From the NCBI GenBank assembly GCA_037976565.1, contig CP137671.1:25124197-25188196 (forward strand): 64,000 nucleotides of DNA. The letters are read 5' to 3'. Positions 35,828-47,099 of the stretch are shown one piece after another. Made by a program: the position numbers and the translations under genes. How positions within the stretch are numbered: the first letter of the stretch is position 1; each line of letters opens with the position of its first letter. Source of the DNA: Mesocentrotus franciscanus. Taxonomy: Eukaryota > Echinodermata > Echinoidea > Camarodonta > Strongylocentrotidae. The notes under the pieces are model-generated. The model was not told the DNA's origin, searched no databases, and saw nothing but the letters and a program-made list of their open reading frames with translations.

Positions 35828-36741
35828 TCAAGGGCGTCATTGCAATCATTTGGGGGGGACACAATTACATGTCACTCTCTCTCTAGTTACGCTGTTTCAC
35901 GGCATGTACTTTCATTGGTGACCGGTTCATTTATTGTCTTTTTTATCTTTGACGTTTCATTACATTTTTAGAGAAAGAAGACGATTGGTTGTACGGTTCT
36001 CGACTCTTAATCTTTGTCTGAATTCAGTTTCCCATCTCCCGAAGCGTAAGTTTTGACGTTTCATAATTATTAGAGAAAGAAGACGATTCGTTCTACCGTT
36101 CTCGACTCTTAATCCTTGTCTGAATTCAGTTTCCACCCTCTCGCGCGTAGCTCGGAAGCTTTGACGTTTCATTAAATTATTAGAGAAAGAAGACGATTCG
36201 TTATACCGTTCTGGACTCTTAATCCTTGTCTGAATTCAGTTTCCACCCTCTCGCGTAGCGCGGAAGCTTTGACGTTTCATTAAATTATTAGAGAAAGAAG
36301 ATTATTCGTTCTACCGTTCTGGACTCTTAATCCTTGTCGGAATTGGAAGCTGTGACGTTTCATTCAATTATTAGAGTAAGAAGACGATTCGTAATTGTAC
36401 CGTTCTCGATCGACTCTTAATCCTTGCCTGAATTCAGTTTCCACCCTCTCGCGTAGCGGAAGCTTGACGTTTCATTAAAATATTAGAGAACGAAGACGAT
36501 TCGTTGTACCGTTCTCGACTCTTAATCCCTGTTTCATTAAATTTTTAGAGAAAGAAGACGTTTCATAGTACCGTTCTCGACTGTTTGAATAAAGTTCCCC
36601 CTCCCGCGAAGTCAACAGAGAGAGAAGAGAAAGAAAGAAAAAAGGAAAGATTTTAACCCCAAATCGTGGGGGGACATTTCACCACCTGAAAATTCGTGGG
36701 GACGTGTCCCCGTCCCCAGGATAATGGATTGACGCCCCTGA
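35828..36741. mobile_element. Element with GGGCGTCA termini around a satellite
   Basis: TCAAGGGCGTCATTGCAATC at the left is matched by the complement of TGGATTGACGCCCCTGA at the right. Just inside, TTTGGGGGGGACA and GGGGACGTGTCCCC are also related. The interior is the tandem array at 35948-36600. No exact target duplication was found. Confidence 0.55.
35948..36600 (+). repeat. Satellite array, about 110-bp unit
   Basis: Six to seven diverging units each contain TTTGACGTTTCATTA, AGAGAAAGAAGACGATTCG, ACCGTTCTCGACTCTTAATC and CTGAATTCAGTTTCC. Units start near 35948, 36052, 36160, 36266, 36352, 36465 and 36530; the last two are truncated. The arginine-rich minus-strand frame here is an artefact of the repeat. 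Confidence 0.85.
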
Positions 36742-36887
36742 TAGGCCTACGAATATTGTTCTCATGCACTTCACTCCCATTATCATTTTGGTTATTTTCA
36801 CACATTGCTAAGTTAATTTAGTCCTACAATGAAAATAATATACAAATATACAAATATACAATGACACTCGAAGTGACTCGAGGATCT

Positions 36888-37000
36888 AGCTAAAACTATT
36901 CGCATCGAAGGAACATCAAATCGTATTATATTATCCCGAGGGCCATCGATCGCGGCCCCAGAGAGAACAGTACTGTTCCCGAGTGCGAATAGTTTTAGCT
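36888..37000. repeat. Perfect 17-bp inverted repeat
   Basis: AGCTAAAACTATTCGCA (36888-36904) is exactly inverted at 36984-37000. The enclosed 79 bases include CGATCGCGGCCCC. MITE-like; flanks give no clear duplication. Confidence 0.65.
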
Positions 37001-37642
37001 TGTTCGAGAATGAGTCATTGTATAATTGTTTTATATCCCTTCCACCTGTAGGCCTATCATTCCTTGGACACTTCTGTAATAGCATGTACCGTACTCACAT
37101 TCACATCACATTCAATAAAGAAATAAAAGAAAACAACAATTCATTGCACGGCTCAAACACGAAACATTGAAGAATCTAAAGACACGCTATACAGCCAGTA
37201 TTACAGGTACAGCAGTAGAGTGCTGCAGTTACCGCACAGGGTACAGTAAATTGCATGGCGTGAGCGCCGTGACTGGCACCGCGGAGTTGCCCGTGCGGAG
37301 GCATTTGATATTACGTGAGCTCGCTGAATTTACCTTCTCGTCAGTTATATGGTCTCGATAATTACAATCTATTTGCGTTATTGTTGTTGTGATTTTAATG
37401 TAGTTTTCATGAAAAGACCAATAAAGCAGAAGCTTGGACTATGATTATGTTGACATGGTTCACAGAATATGTATAAATATTTTCAAAGTAAAGATTTTAC
37501 GCGAAAAATCGGACGGTTTGTGCCAATATATCGCAGCTGTCGCACGAATTGTCTCAACTGTGTGTGTGTGTGTGGCATGGGCGTACGTAGAACCAACATA
37601 ATACGTTCTCGTCAGTTTGGCTGCTGCAAAGGCCTATATATA

Positions 37643-37872
37643 GCAAGATGCCTAACACGGGATAGGCCCAACCCGTTGCGCCTTGTACTTGCTACGCCAC
37701 ATGACTTGAGTGGATTGTCATCTGCTGTGTATTTCTCTGGCATGCCCGTGAAGTGCCTACAAAGCATATCATAAGCAAGATGCCTAACACGGAGAAGACC
37801 AACCTGTTGCAGCGTGTATTTGCTACAACACATAAAGTGGGTCGATCGTCAAATGCAATGTATCTCTTTGAT
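37643..37872 (+). repeat. Two-copy tandem duplication
   Basis: Two diverged copies, about 130 bp apart, start AGCAAGATGCCTAACACGG, near 37643 and 37772. The second keeps an open frame MPNTEKTNLLQRVFATTHKV that stops at TAG 37875; the first is disrupted. Confidence 0.55.
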
Positions 37873-37879
37873 TAGACAG

Positions 37880-38120
37880 AGGGCGGGTGCACGCCTCGCT
37901 GCCTCACTCTCCGGGTTCGTCGCCTCCTTGCACGGACAACGCCGGCCGTGCTCGTCCGCCCGTCCTCCCGGGACCCGAAACCACCTTTAACGACATGGAC
38001 GGCGACCACGGGGTCGACGGCGGGTACGGAGACATGCCTCGTGGAATTGTGTCGCCGTTCCGCGCCCGCGCGGCGGACGCGGTCGAGGAAAGACGTTTTT
38101 CATGAACCGTTTTTACCCCC
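37880..38120 (+). other. GC-rich island, nature unknown
   Basis: About 230 bases of strongly GC-rich, CpG-rich sequence (GGGTCGACGGCGGGTACGGA, CGCGCCCGCGCGGCGGACGC) in an AT-rich setting. A 72-codon plus-strand frame spans it. The composition recalls ribosomal DNA spacer or a CpG promoter, but I recognise no rRNA core sequence and see no splice sites. Confidence 0.4.
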
Positions 38121-38281
38121 CGCGACGATTTTGCGTATTAATATATAGATAGAGAAAAAATATATTTTACAATTTTTCCAAATTAACCCATAATCACGAA
38201 CACACATCATTCACATGCACTCCAAAACTACATTTTGACATCTACAAAATCAAGCCATCTGAGATACATGTATGTACACCT

Positions 38282-39340
38282 GGGGGGTGTTTCACAAAGA
38301 CTATTACATGTAAGATCGACTTTAAGTTGGACTTAAAGGGCAAGTCCACTCCAAAAATAACTGACTTTTAATAAAAGCAGAAAAATCAGACAAACCAATC
38401 AAAAAAAGTTTGAGCAAAATCGGATAACTAATAAGAAAGTTATGAATTTTTGAAAAAGTATGTAAAACTATGGAACAATGAGATTCACAACACAAATTGC
38501 CAAGATGGTTATCAGTTTGTGACGTCATGTCCTCACAACTTATCAATTGCTTTATATAGTTTAATCCCATTAATTTCCCTTTTATCCCCAAAACTTGATT
38601 TCCCATGCCTTTGTTATGATTTGTATCATATTGCATGCATGACATTTCCCAAAAACTTTTATGAATTTTGAAGAATTGATACTATTTTCTGAATATTGTA
38701 TTTCATAATTATTGATTTTTATATAAATAGTTTATCAAAATTCAATTTTTCATGATTTAACTGGACAAAATTACTCTTTATTTGTGCATCCACACAAAAA
38801 CATATTACTAACAATCTAACTTGGATGCTGGTGTGAAGAAATAAGATTCTTAGGGTGAAAATAGGAAATTTATATTATCAATATAAAGAAAATAATTAGT
38901 GGATAGTGAGGACCATACGTCACAGACTCATGAGTGAGTTGCCAATTTGTGTAGTGATTTTCAAAGTTTTTCATGTCATTAAAAATTCATAACTTTCTTA
39001 TTAGTTATCCGATTTTGCTCAAACTTTTTTTGATTGGTTTGTCTGATTTTTCTGGTTCTATTGAAAGTAAGTTATTTTTGGTGGACTTGGGCTTTAAGTA
39101 TAACAGGCGTTCATGCCACTGTTTGCTCTTACCATTTACTGGCATTTGTCTTTCAAGGGACGTACAAATCGTGGTCTCAAATCTACAGAGTTTACATTTT
39201 TTGATAGTTCATTATTGAAGGAAAAAATATTATCTAAAGATTATAATTTAGAGACCAATGGGGATAGCAACCAATGGCATGAACGGCCTGTTATACTTAA
39301 GTCAACTTAAAGTCGATCTTAGTCTTTGTGTAACACCCCC
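38282..39340. repeat. Outer fold-back element interrupted by a TTAA element
   Basis: GGGGGGTGTTTCACAAAGAC and AAGATCGACTTTAAGTTGGA on the left pair with the complement on the right (GACTTAAAGTCGATCTTAG, TTTGTGTAACACCCCC). The right half also contains both AAGTATAACAGGCGTTCATG and its mirror. Its left arm is split by the insert at 38337-39093; removing the insert makes the two arms contiguous. Confidence 0.75.
38337..39093. mobile_element. piggyBac-like TTAA element nested in a fold-back
   Basis: Flanked by TTAA (38333-38336, 39094-39097). Ends are AGGGCAAGTCCAC and its complement GTGGACTTGGGCT. Arms extend inwards for about 130 bp (AGACAAACCAATCAAAAAAA, GATAACTAATAAGAAAGTTA) and are well matched. 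No transposase frame. Confidence 0.85.
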
Positions 39341-39887
39341 CTGTACACGTACAGTACAAGTACAATGTATTTTGGCCTAAAAATGTTAGACAGTAACTGT
39401 TTCAATTTCTCTCAAAGGGTATTTAAATTAGGCCTATTTGGTTCCAAAAAAGTAATTTCAAACTATTTTCCAAGGAGGAAGAAGCTAGAACAGGATATAT
39501 GCTCTAATTTTGACAATGAAAAAATGGTAATAAAACACTTGATTTAAACCACACCCTGTTTCTCAGAAAACCATGGTCGATGAAATAGGTGGACGTGTAC
39601 ACATACATGTACATGTACACTGAACACTGTACATCAGGGTTCCACACTAACTTTTCTATAGGGCCTTAGGGGTCTAATATGAGAGTTTTAATATTTGAAT
39701 GCATGAGTCCTCAAGTGTTAAAATGTGAAAATGTTGTGGGTCCTGAATTAGATTTTGGGCACCCATGTGTCCCAGGCGCCTATGAGTGTCGAGCCCTGCG
39801 TAGGCATGTACAGTGTACAAGTACATGTACCACCAGAAACCCCCTTTTTCACTACACAAATGTGTTCTGTACATAGAAATATTTCAA

Positions 39888-39937
39888 TTACATGTACATG
39901 TACATGTACATGTATGTACATGTACGTGTACATGTAC
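39888..39937 (+). repeat. TACATG array
   Basis: An eight-unit TACATG array with single-base interruptions; the largest of many in the window. Confidence 0.9.
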
Positions 39938-40206
39938 AGTAGTCTTCCAAATATTCTGATATTAACATTTTGTATGTAATTTTTAAGTTCACAATGAGAA
40001 TGGGTGCATGAAAATAACATAGAATAATTGCTATAATATAAAGTGAAAGTGAAGGGGCATTTTATTTTTTCTTAATTTTTTTTGGTAATGTTCTGTACAA
40101 GTTTTAACACCGCGGTATTTTTTTTCAGTCTGTGAAATGTTTTTAATTTTGTTGTCTGTACACAAGGGGCAACTTCTGAATAGAAGTTTGTGCTAGTGTT
40201 TTCCAC

Positions 40207-40306
40207 TTTTTCTACTTCTTCTTCTTCTTCTTCTTCTTCTGCTTCTTCTTCTGCTTCTTCTTCTTCTGCTTCTTCTTCTTCTGCTTCTTCTTCTTCTGCT
40301 TCTTTC
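40207..40306 (+). repeat. (TTC)n with TGC interruptions
   Basis: A TTC microsatellite interrupted at regular intervals by TGC. The glutamate/alanine-rich 87-codon minus-strand frame is a direct product of it. Confidence 0.85.
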
Positions 40307-40810
40307 CCAGAAGTTGTTGGCAAGAACCCAATCATGGAAGTGGAGTTTTATGTTTATTATTTTTTGTAGGATATACATGTACATGTATGCAGGTGAGCCA
40401 CCTCTAGGATCTACTTGATTATTTCCTTTTGTCAACATTTCACAACAACTGTCAAAACTTTGTGGTATTGGCTTTCGCTATCTCCATGGACAGGTTTGGC
40501 AGATTTATCAAAACAAAACAAAAAATCACTTTCTTGCTACATGTTCACTGTACATGCATAATGTCTGTGGCAGATCTAGGATTCTTTGAGGTTGGAGGGA
40601 GGGGGGAAACTACATGTAGATGCAGTCCAAATATTCTCTGACAAATCTCCCTAATAGCCAAACACGTGAAACAAAATCAATAGGGGCATTTATTCTGCAA
40701 GCAAAAGAACAAAATTTTTCTCTCACATTCCGGAATTTTATCCAAAGTTGCTACATGTAGGCAGCTACCCATAAATACAATTAAAAATACAAATACAAAA
40801 TACCATTTTT

Positions 40811-41548
40811 GTCTCGCCTGCGTAGCAAAAAGCGAGACATAGGCGCCGCTTTTCCGGTGGCGGCGGCGTCAACATCAAAAACTTAACCAAGGTTAAGTTT
40901 TTGAATTTTTAATATAATTTTGAAAGTATAAGTTCTTATTCAATGAAACTTGGACTAAAGGGTTATCAAGTATCCCCAATCATGTGAGGAGAATTTCAGG
41001 TCACAAAGTCAAGGTCAAAGGTCATTTAAGGTCAACAAACTTAGACCATGTTGTGGCATCATCATCAAAAACTTAACCTGAGGTTAAGTTTTTGAATTTT
41101 AATATAATTTTGAAAGTATAAGTTATTATTCAATGAAACTTAGACTAAAGGCATATCAAGTATCCCCAATCATGTGAGTTGAATTTCAGGTCACTAAGTC
41201 AAGGTCAAAGGTCATTTCCGGTCATCAAACTTAGACTATGTTGTGGCATCACGTTAAGATCTTGAATTTTTATCGTAATTTTGAAAGTATACATTCCTAT
41301 TCCATGAAACTTGAACATAAGGGTTATCAAGTATCACCAATCATGTGATTAGTCTTTTAGGTGACAAAGTCAAGGTCAAATGTCATTTCAGGTCTGCATA
41401 TTCTTAGTCAATATTCACTTCAAAATGCTGATTAGATTCAGAGGATTTCATTTTGGGGGGCCTGCTAATGGGCAAACCTGCCTATCAATAATGTCCCTAC
41501 CTCAATTTTTCATCATATCGAATTGCGTAATGCAGGCGAGACCGCCGA
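40811..41548. mobile_element. Fold-back-ended element with internal tandem array
   Basis: TGTCTCGCCTGCGTAGC at the left and TGCAGGCGAGACCGCCGAG at the right are inverted. Between them three units of about 180 bp share TTTTGAAAGTATAAGTTMTT, AAGTATCCCCAATCATGTGA and AAGTCAAGGTCAAAGGTCAT. The organisation (inverted GC-rich ends, tandem interior with AAGGTCAAAGGTCA) is the same as at 51785-52545, in a different sequence family. Confidence 0.75.
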
Positions 41549-41859
41549 GAGCGTTTCACTTGTTTTTTAATGCAGGCTAAAACTCAGATTTTGCAGTGTA
41601 AATGCTCACTCTCAAAACACCAGTGAATTATTCAGGTCATGGTCACGGTTTTCGTCATGTACATGTACTCTCCTCGTTTCCGTGCTCGACCCAGAGCAGG
41701 GACAAGTCAAGTGGCGCATGCGCACAATTTACCCCAAAAAAAAAGGAACAACAACAACAAACAAACAAATTGTTTTTTGAATGTTTTTTTTTCAGTAGTG
41801 TAAAAGGTAGTTTAAAAAAATACATGAATGTTTTTCAAATTGTTTTTTCTGCAATTTAA

Positions 41860-42980
41860 ATGGGCCTAATTTGCAGGTGCCTTTTAGGATTACAAAATTG
41901 CTTGGGCCATTGTGGAAGGGTACACGTACAGGGTGTACATCCATGTATGTATTATTTTTTGTTTACTCTGTTGTTTAATTCTCTATGTAATAGATACATG
42001 TACATGTATGTACATGTATGTGAGATGGGTATTTTTTTTTGGGGGGGGGGCAGTGTAAGGAAAGGTTTGGTGAAGCTTGATCTCTACATGAGCGTATAAC
42101 AAAATTGCAAAAGAAGACTACATGTATATTGAAAGGAATAATGACAATCGTGAGGAAATCCTTTCAGTGTATACAGTAGGTTGGGCTTTGTGTAAGCCTA
42201 CAGTACATGTGCGTTGTGGTTGTATGCTCTATTTGTTATTAACAATCCATTGTGACTTATTAAATCAGATAGAAAGATTGCTGAACAGATAACTCTGGTA
42301 ATTAATGAACAATACAATACACATGCCATCTAGTACCATATCATGTGATGCAAATGGCAAAATCATACTATACAAAAGGCCCTAGTGTTACAGTGTATAT
42401 ACAGGTACATTGTATATATGACAAGAAAAATATTGTAATTTGGCTTCATAAAAATGTAGCAAATAACCTCTCACATTGATTGTAGATTCATTTCTTTGTG
42501 TGGTAAATCCATGTACACTGAATGGTGACAGAAATGAGCTAGTTTGTGTCCGGTTTCTAGACTACCAAGCAGCTGTATGACCATTCATTAATTCATTCAT
42601 TCTGCGCCATTCCGAATGGAGACCCTATCACGTAATCACGTCATGTCATTAGATTGTGTGCATAATGCCACCTTCACATCCTTTGATGTTGAAGTTGATG
42701 GATTCTTGCATTCATGGAGGGCATTTTTGTAGGCCTGTAATGTACACATACCTGTAGTCTTGCTTTAAATACATGTACATCATTGTGTACATGTAGTTCA
42801 GTATTTTAATCATACTTGTCACATTTTGGGGCAATATTTTTACTGTTAACAATTTAGAATAGATCTGTTCTTCTCTACTTTCTGTAATCCACTTTTCCTA
42901 ATCACAATTTATACGATGTGTGGGACCAAGGTAAACATGATTGTTTTATCTAAGAGGATTGGCCTTCTCTTTAAATACCT
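41860..42980. other. No gene seen
   Basis: AT-rich, with TACATGTATG runs near 41995 and a G run at 42039. No exon is supported. Confidence 0.4.
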
Positions 42981-44602
42981 AACAAGTACAGGCCTTAAAT
43001 TAATCGACGGCCATCGACGGCCAGGCCGTCGATGCCCCTATGACTGGCCGCGATGCCCTCCAAAAAAAAGATAGCTTCACGGCCAAAAAGGCCTTGCCCT
43101 TTTTTTCAAACTGGCCGACGTGCCTTTTTTTCAAACTGGACGTGCCCTTTTTTCAAACTGGCAGTGCCCTTTTTTCGAAATTTATCCCGGCTGGCTACTA
43201 TAATACGTCTGATTTGTTTCATCTATCTTCGATTTTTAAGTCTAAAATGCGTCACCGTAAACATTCGCTGTCGAGTAGCAATAAACTAGAACTCGATCGC
43301 TCGTTGTTTGTGTTTGTGTATCTTGCTTGGTACGTCTGCCTGGTATGATCGTACGTAAATGTGTCATGTGATTGAGGGCACGTGTGGTCGTATGTACTGT
43401 GTTTTGCGTGCATGGTCTAAATTCGTGATTGTGTAGTGAACTAATCGAAATGAATATTCGTAACTGTTACAGTTAGAAATAAACAAAACACTCAGTAAAG
43501 ATAAATATTACGGCAAACTGGTACCTTGTTTGAGAAACTATTCCTATATAAATCCAAGAACTATCACAGAAGTTTAGGTTTGAACATAAATCGACCCCAA
43601 AACGTTTGAAGTTTTCCCTGTCATAGTTGGGATCGGAGACTGAGCTGCGCTGTTCGCTCATGTAATATAATTATCATCTCGATCCTCGCGCACCGTATGT
43701 ATATATATACCGTACCCACCCTTCCCGGGTCGATTTCACTATTAAAGTCAAAACGCATCCATATCCATATCCCCAACCCTGATCGTAGCACTCGCAAAGG
43801 CCGAATCTTAGTGCGTCACCAGTTTGCTACGTATATGCGCCGATGTGTTTTGACTTGTGAAATCGTCCCCAGCAGCACGTGGCGCTCAAGTGTTGTGCAT
43901 AAATTAATTTGCACTCTAACTATTGGTTACTCAGGAAATGCGCATCGCCCAATTATGGGCATAACCCTTACCCGCATTGCTTGTGCTGGAAATAAGTGAA
44001 TTGGACGTAGTGTCCCATGGCCATGTTGGTAAACAAAACAAAAAGAGGAAACGGGTCAGGGGAGGGGGAGGCGCGGAGGCTTCAAATGATCCAGAATTGG
44101 GTGCAGTATCGGGGTATTCACTAACATTTAAATCAATTCTGAAAAGCTGTACACAAATCTTATTCTTTAAAAGTAAGCTGATATTAATTTTTATCTCATT
44201 TGGAATTGAATTTAGCCCTTGTGAAACCCGGGTCCGACTGTCATTGTTGTTGAGGGGGGATATGAAGGACATTAAATTCGGATCTACTCCTGAACTCGTG
44301 AGGTACATGTAATGTCCAAACCCAAACAAAAGCAAAACAACATAGGGCCTCTGTTACATAACTGTCGTAAATTAAGTTGCATGACAGGAGAAGCCTTGGG
44401 TCTGGCATGATTGATGATTCCCTTCTACCCAACCCGACATTTTTTTTCTTCTTTCTTATTTCTGCATAGCTACTACGTTATTGCTTCAGCCATCTAGCCG
44501 ATTTCTAATTGTATCGTTTATTATGGCTCTTAACATACATGATAGTTGATTGTTTTATTTTCTCAATTTATCACGCCTAAATAAACTTCACGATTATTTA
44601 AT

Positions 44603-44698
44603 ATGCCAAGAAAAAATCGTATGAAAAGAAAAAGAGATGAGGAGCTGGTTAAAAATTGCAAAGCAGTGCAAGTTTCTGGAATGTTTCATGAACAAGAG
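44603..44698 (+). CDS. Possible transposase-type start exon
   Basis: ATG at 44603 opens 32 codons ending at a GAG|GTTAGT donor. The peptide starts MPRKNRMKRKRDEELVKN and ends GMFHEQE. Short, basic N-termini followed by a hydrophobic pair are common at the start of hAT/ZMYM-like transposase genes. Because it lies inside the hAT-like element at 42990-46162, transposon origin is the likeliest reading. Alternatively it is an alternative first exon spliced to 46934 in phase 0. Confidence 0.3.
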
Positions 44699-44929
44699 GT
44701 TAGTCTAATTAGTCATTGCTTTTTAAGTCATTGGCATTGAATCAGAGATTGTGTTTTACGAATGGAGTGAAAAGTGTTCAAGCAGTGTCATGTTATCGCT
44801 GGCGCTTGCACATAGCAGTACAGTATTGATTAAATATTTTTTTAATTAATAATAATTTGCAGTATATAAATATCTTATTATTATTATTAAAATGGTTTTA
44901 AAATGTAGCCAATGAGAAGCGAAATGGAC

Positions 44930-45430
44930 TCTCAGTGGCGAATGCAGTATCAATTTTACCATATAAATAAAGAAATAAATACATATTATAGTATTCTAAT
45001 TTATTTATTAAGGAAAATTAGAATTTTACTATTTACTCCATTAAAAATAAACATTTATAATAACAGCAATCGAACGAGCCTGGGCTGCTATCTCTGTGTA
45101 TATTACGTATACATCGGTAAATTCAAGATGGCAGCTTTCATGAATCGTAACATGCCAACATTTATAGACAACAACCGTCTCGGCAAATCTTTAAAAAATA
45201 TCATTTATTTTCAAATTGAAAACATGATTCTTGTAAAACTGCAAATAAAACACGATTAAAGACGGAAATATGAATGTAAGTACTACTTTTCTTCACAAAT
45301 AGTTACGTTTAAGGCAGTTTTATGTGAAATACGTGCCAGTCGGAAGCAGTGATTTTCATCAGGAGTGTTGGGCAGAAGTCCTCCATGCTGGTCGGGCCCG
45401 CCCGGCCCGCCCAGCGCCGACCACCGTGGC
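44930..45430 (+). repeat. Third copy of the hAT core
   Basis: Blocks shared with 31250-31680 in the same order include ATTTATAATAACAGCAATCG, GCTGCTATCTCTGTGTAT, TTCAAGATGGCAGC and GGGCCCGCCCGGCCCGCCCA. It ends in ACCCCGAACCGAACC units (45440-45500), which take the place of the ACCGTCCGG blocks of the 31100 element. The 115-codon frame reflects the conserved core and is probably not translated. Confidence 0.7.
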
Positions 45431-45727
45431 TATTACCAAACCCCGAACCGAACCAAGCTCGGGTAAAAAATTGCCGAACTCTGCCGAACCCTGCCGAACC
45501 CGAACATGGCTCCTGACTTACAGCACTACATGTACTTCAGTGGAAGGAAGCTCATCCCTCCCATGCATTCCCCGACATAACAATACATGTGGTTCTGATT
45601 TATTTATCAAGATATCTATCACTAAATATTCAATTATATTTTGAGATAATAACAGTGTCAGTTACAATATTGATTGAAAGTTTTGAACCCAATTTATTAA
45701 AGGCAATTATACTAGTTAAAGTAGGAC

Positions 45728-45905
45728 TAGCAGGCCCGTAGCCAAGGGGCACGTGCATTTTTTTTTGGGGCACCCCAATTTTTCTTCTTTTTTTTTCCAA
45801 GATCAGACACCCCTCCTCATCATAGACCCCTCCCCAGGACGTCGATCAATTACATGTATGTGCCCCCCCCAAAAAAAAAACATCAAACTCTGGCTACGGC
45901 CCTGG
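45728..45905. repeat. G-rich fold-back repeat, copy 2
   Basis: Reverse-complement relative of 1870-2005. It begins GGCCCGTAGCCAAGGGGCAC, contains TAGACCCCTCCCCAGGACG and ATTACATGTATGTGCCCCCC, and ends CTCTGGCTACGGCC. The inverted CGTAGCC/GGCTACG ends define the element. Confidence 0.65.
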
Positions 45906-46933
45906 ATAGAGGCTGGTGCTAAAAGTCTGAGTCATGGGACATTGAACCCGCACAATTTATGTTATAATTATATAAAATACACATGACATCTAAAAATAAA
46001 AAAAAATTTAAGTATGTGCAAAAAAATTTTTTGGCCTCGATGCCCTTTTTGTAAAAATATTTTGGCCTTGGTGCCCTTCGTAGTGGCCTTGGTGCCCTTA
46101 AAAATATGAGGTACTTTAAGGCCAAACTGGCCTTGCCCTAAAAATGACGAAATTTAAGGCCTGCAAGTACAACCCTTTGCCATACATTCTGTAATAGGAG
46201 CTTATCTTTCTATTTATAGAGGTTATTTTTAAACTTGGGTTTGTAAAAGGGCCTCACTATTTTCTACACAGGTACATGTACACGTAGGCTGTATACATGT
46301 ATATTAGATGTACATGTACAACGTAGGCTTCTCAGCAGGTCTACAAATGAACTTTTGTAGTGATTAGTACACATATACTGTAATTAGCAGTTTACAACTC
46401 TATTGTTGGAAGCAGAACCTTTTTTAATGTAAAAATGTGTACTGTACATGATTTTGTTTAATTTTTAAAGAAACTATACTATACCTGAGTAGGCTGAGTT
46501 CGACATTGTCTGTACTGTATTACATTTACATGTGTATATTGATCAATGAGATGAGAAAATACTAATTGTGCTTTATACAGTTGCACATGTACTCTAGTGT
46601 GCATTCTCTTTCAAAACATGTCAATTTTGTGGGTTTGTTGTCGATTAGTCTATTATTTACACTCTGTGTGAAGTTGTTGATGATTGAGACAATTCTTTCA
46701 CTTGTGCAACGTTGCAAAGTTCCTTTTTTTTTCTTCTAATTTGTCACATGAATTTTGCATGATGAATTAATAGCCACATGAAAAAAAAAAAAAAAATGAG
46801 GTTGGCTTTATATATATCAATATGCCAAGAAAAGAGACATGTACAATTATGCCTACAATATATATGAAAGAATGACTTTCTGTTATAATATTTCACTCTG
46901 AATTTTAAAAAACCTTCACTTTTTCTCTTTCAG

Positions 46934-46999
46934 GAGCAAGGAGGGAAAATTCCCCGACAGTGTGGTACTGGACCTAGCTCGTTCATTCCAAACTCAGAG
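46934..46999 (+). CDS. 22-codon internal exon of plus-strand gene
   Basis: A CACTTTTTCTCTTTCAG acceptor and a GAG|GTAAGA donor bound 66 bases. In phase 0, as required by the exon at 34479-34577, it reads EQGGKIPRQCGTGPSSFIPN. In the next register it is also open, reading SKEGKFPDSVVLDLARSFQT, which looks more like a folded helix and joins without a stop to RYKELRMERMN in 62923-62955. The splice sites are strong; the reading frame depends on exons that may be missing between 34577 and 46934. Confidence 0.55.
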
Positions 47000-47099
47000 G
47001 TAAGATATTTGTTTGGCTTGTTGAACTTTTTGTGTGTGGCTAAGTTCAGGAGTTAGGGTTACAGAATTGTATCAAGACTCACAGAAGGGTTGAAATCAA

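Larger units (their letters stand above)
42990..46162. mobile_element. 3.2-kb hAT-like element with TTAAGGCCT ends
   Basis: AGGCCTTAAATT at the left and AATTTAAGGCCT at the right are perfect inverted ends. The flanks ACAAGTAC and GCAAGTAC match at 7 of 8 bases, which suits an old hAT target duplication. Subterminal repeats of GGCCTTGCCC, GCCCTTTTTTCAAACTGG (about 43093-43180) and GGCCTTGGTGCCCTT (46030-46100) lie inside each end. It carries a hAT-core copy (44930-45430), a G-rich repeat (45728-45905) and a possible transposase start exon (44603). No full transposase is present. Confidence 0.65.

Noticed and set aside
40072..40335. Glutamate/alanine-rich minus-strand protein
   Set aside because: Explained by the TTC microsatellite with TGC interruptions.
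44912..45259. 115-codon frame (LLRKIRILLFTPLKINIYNN)
   Set aside because: AT-rich reading of the hAT core; the homologous core at 31100 has a different, broken frame.
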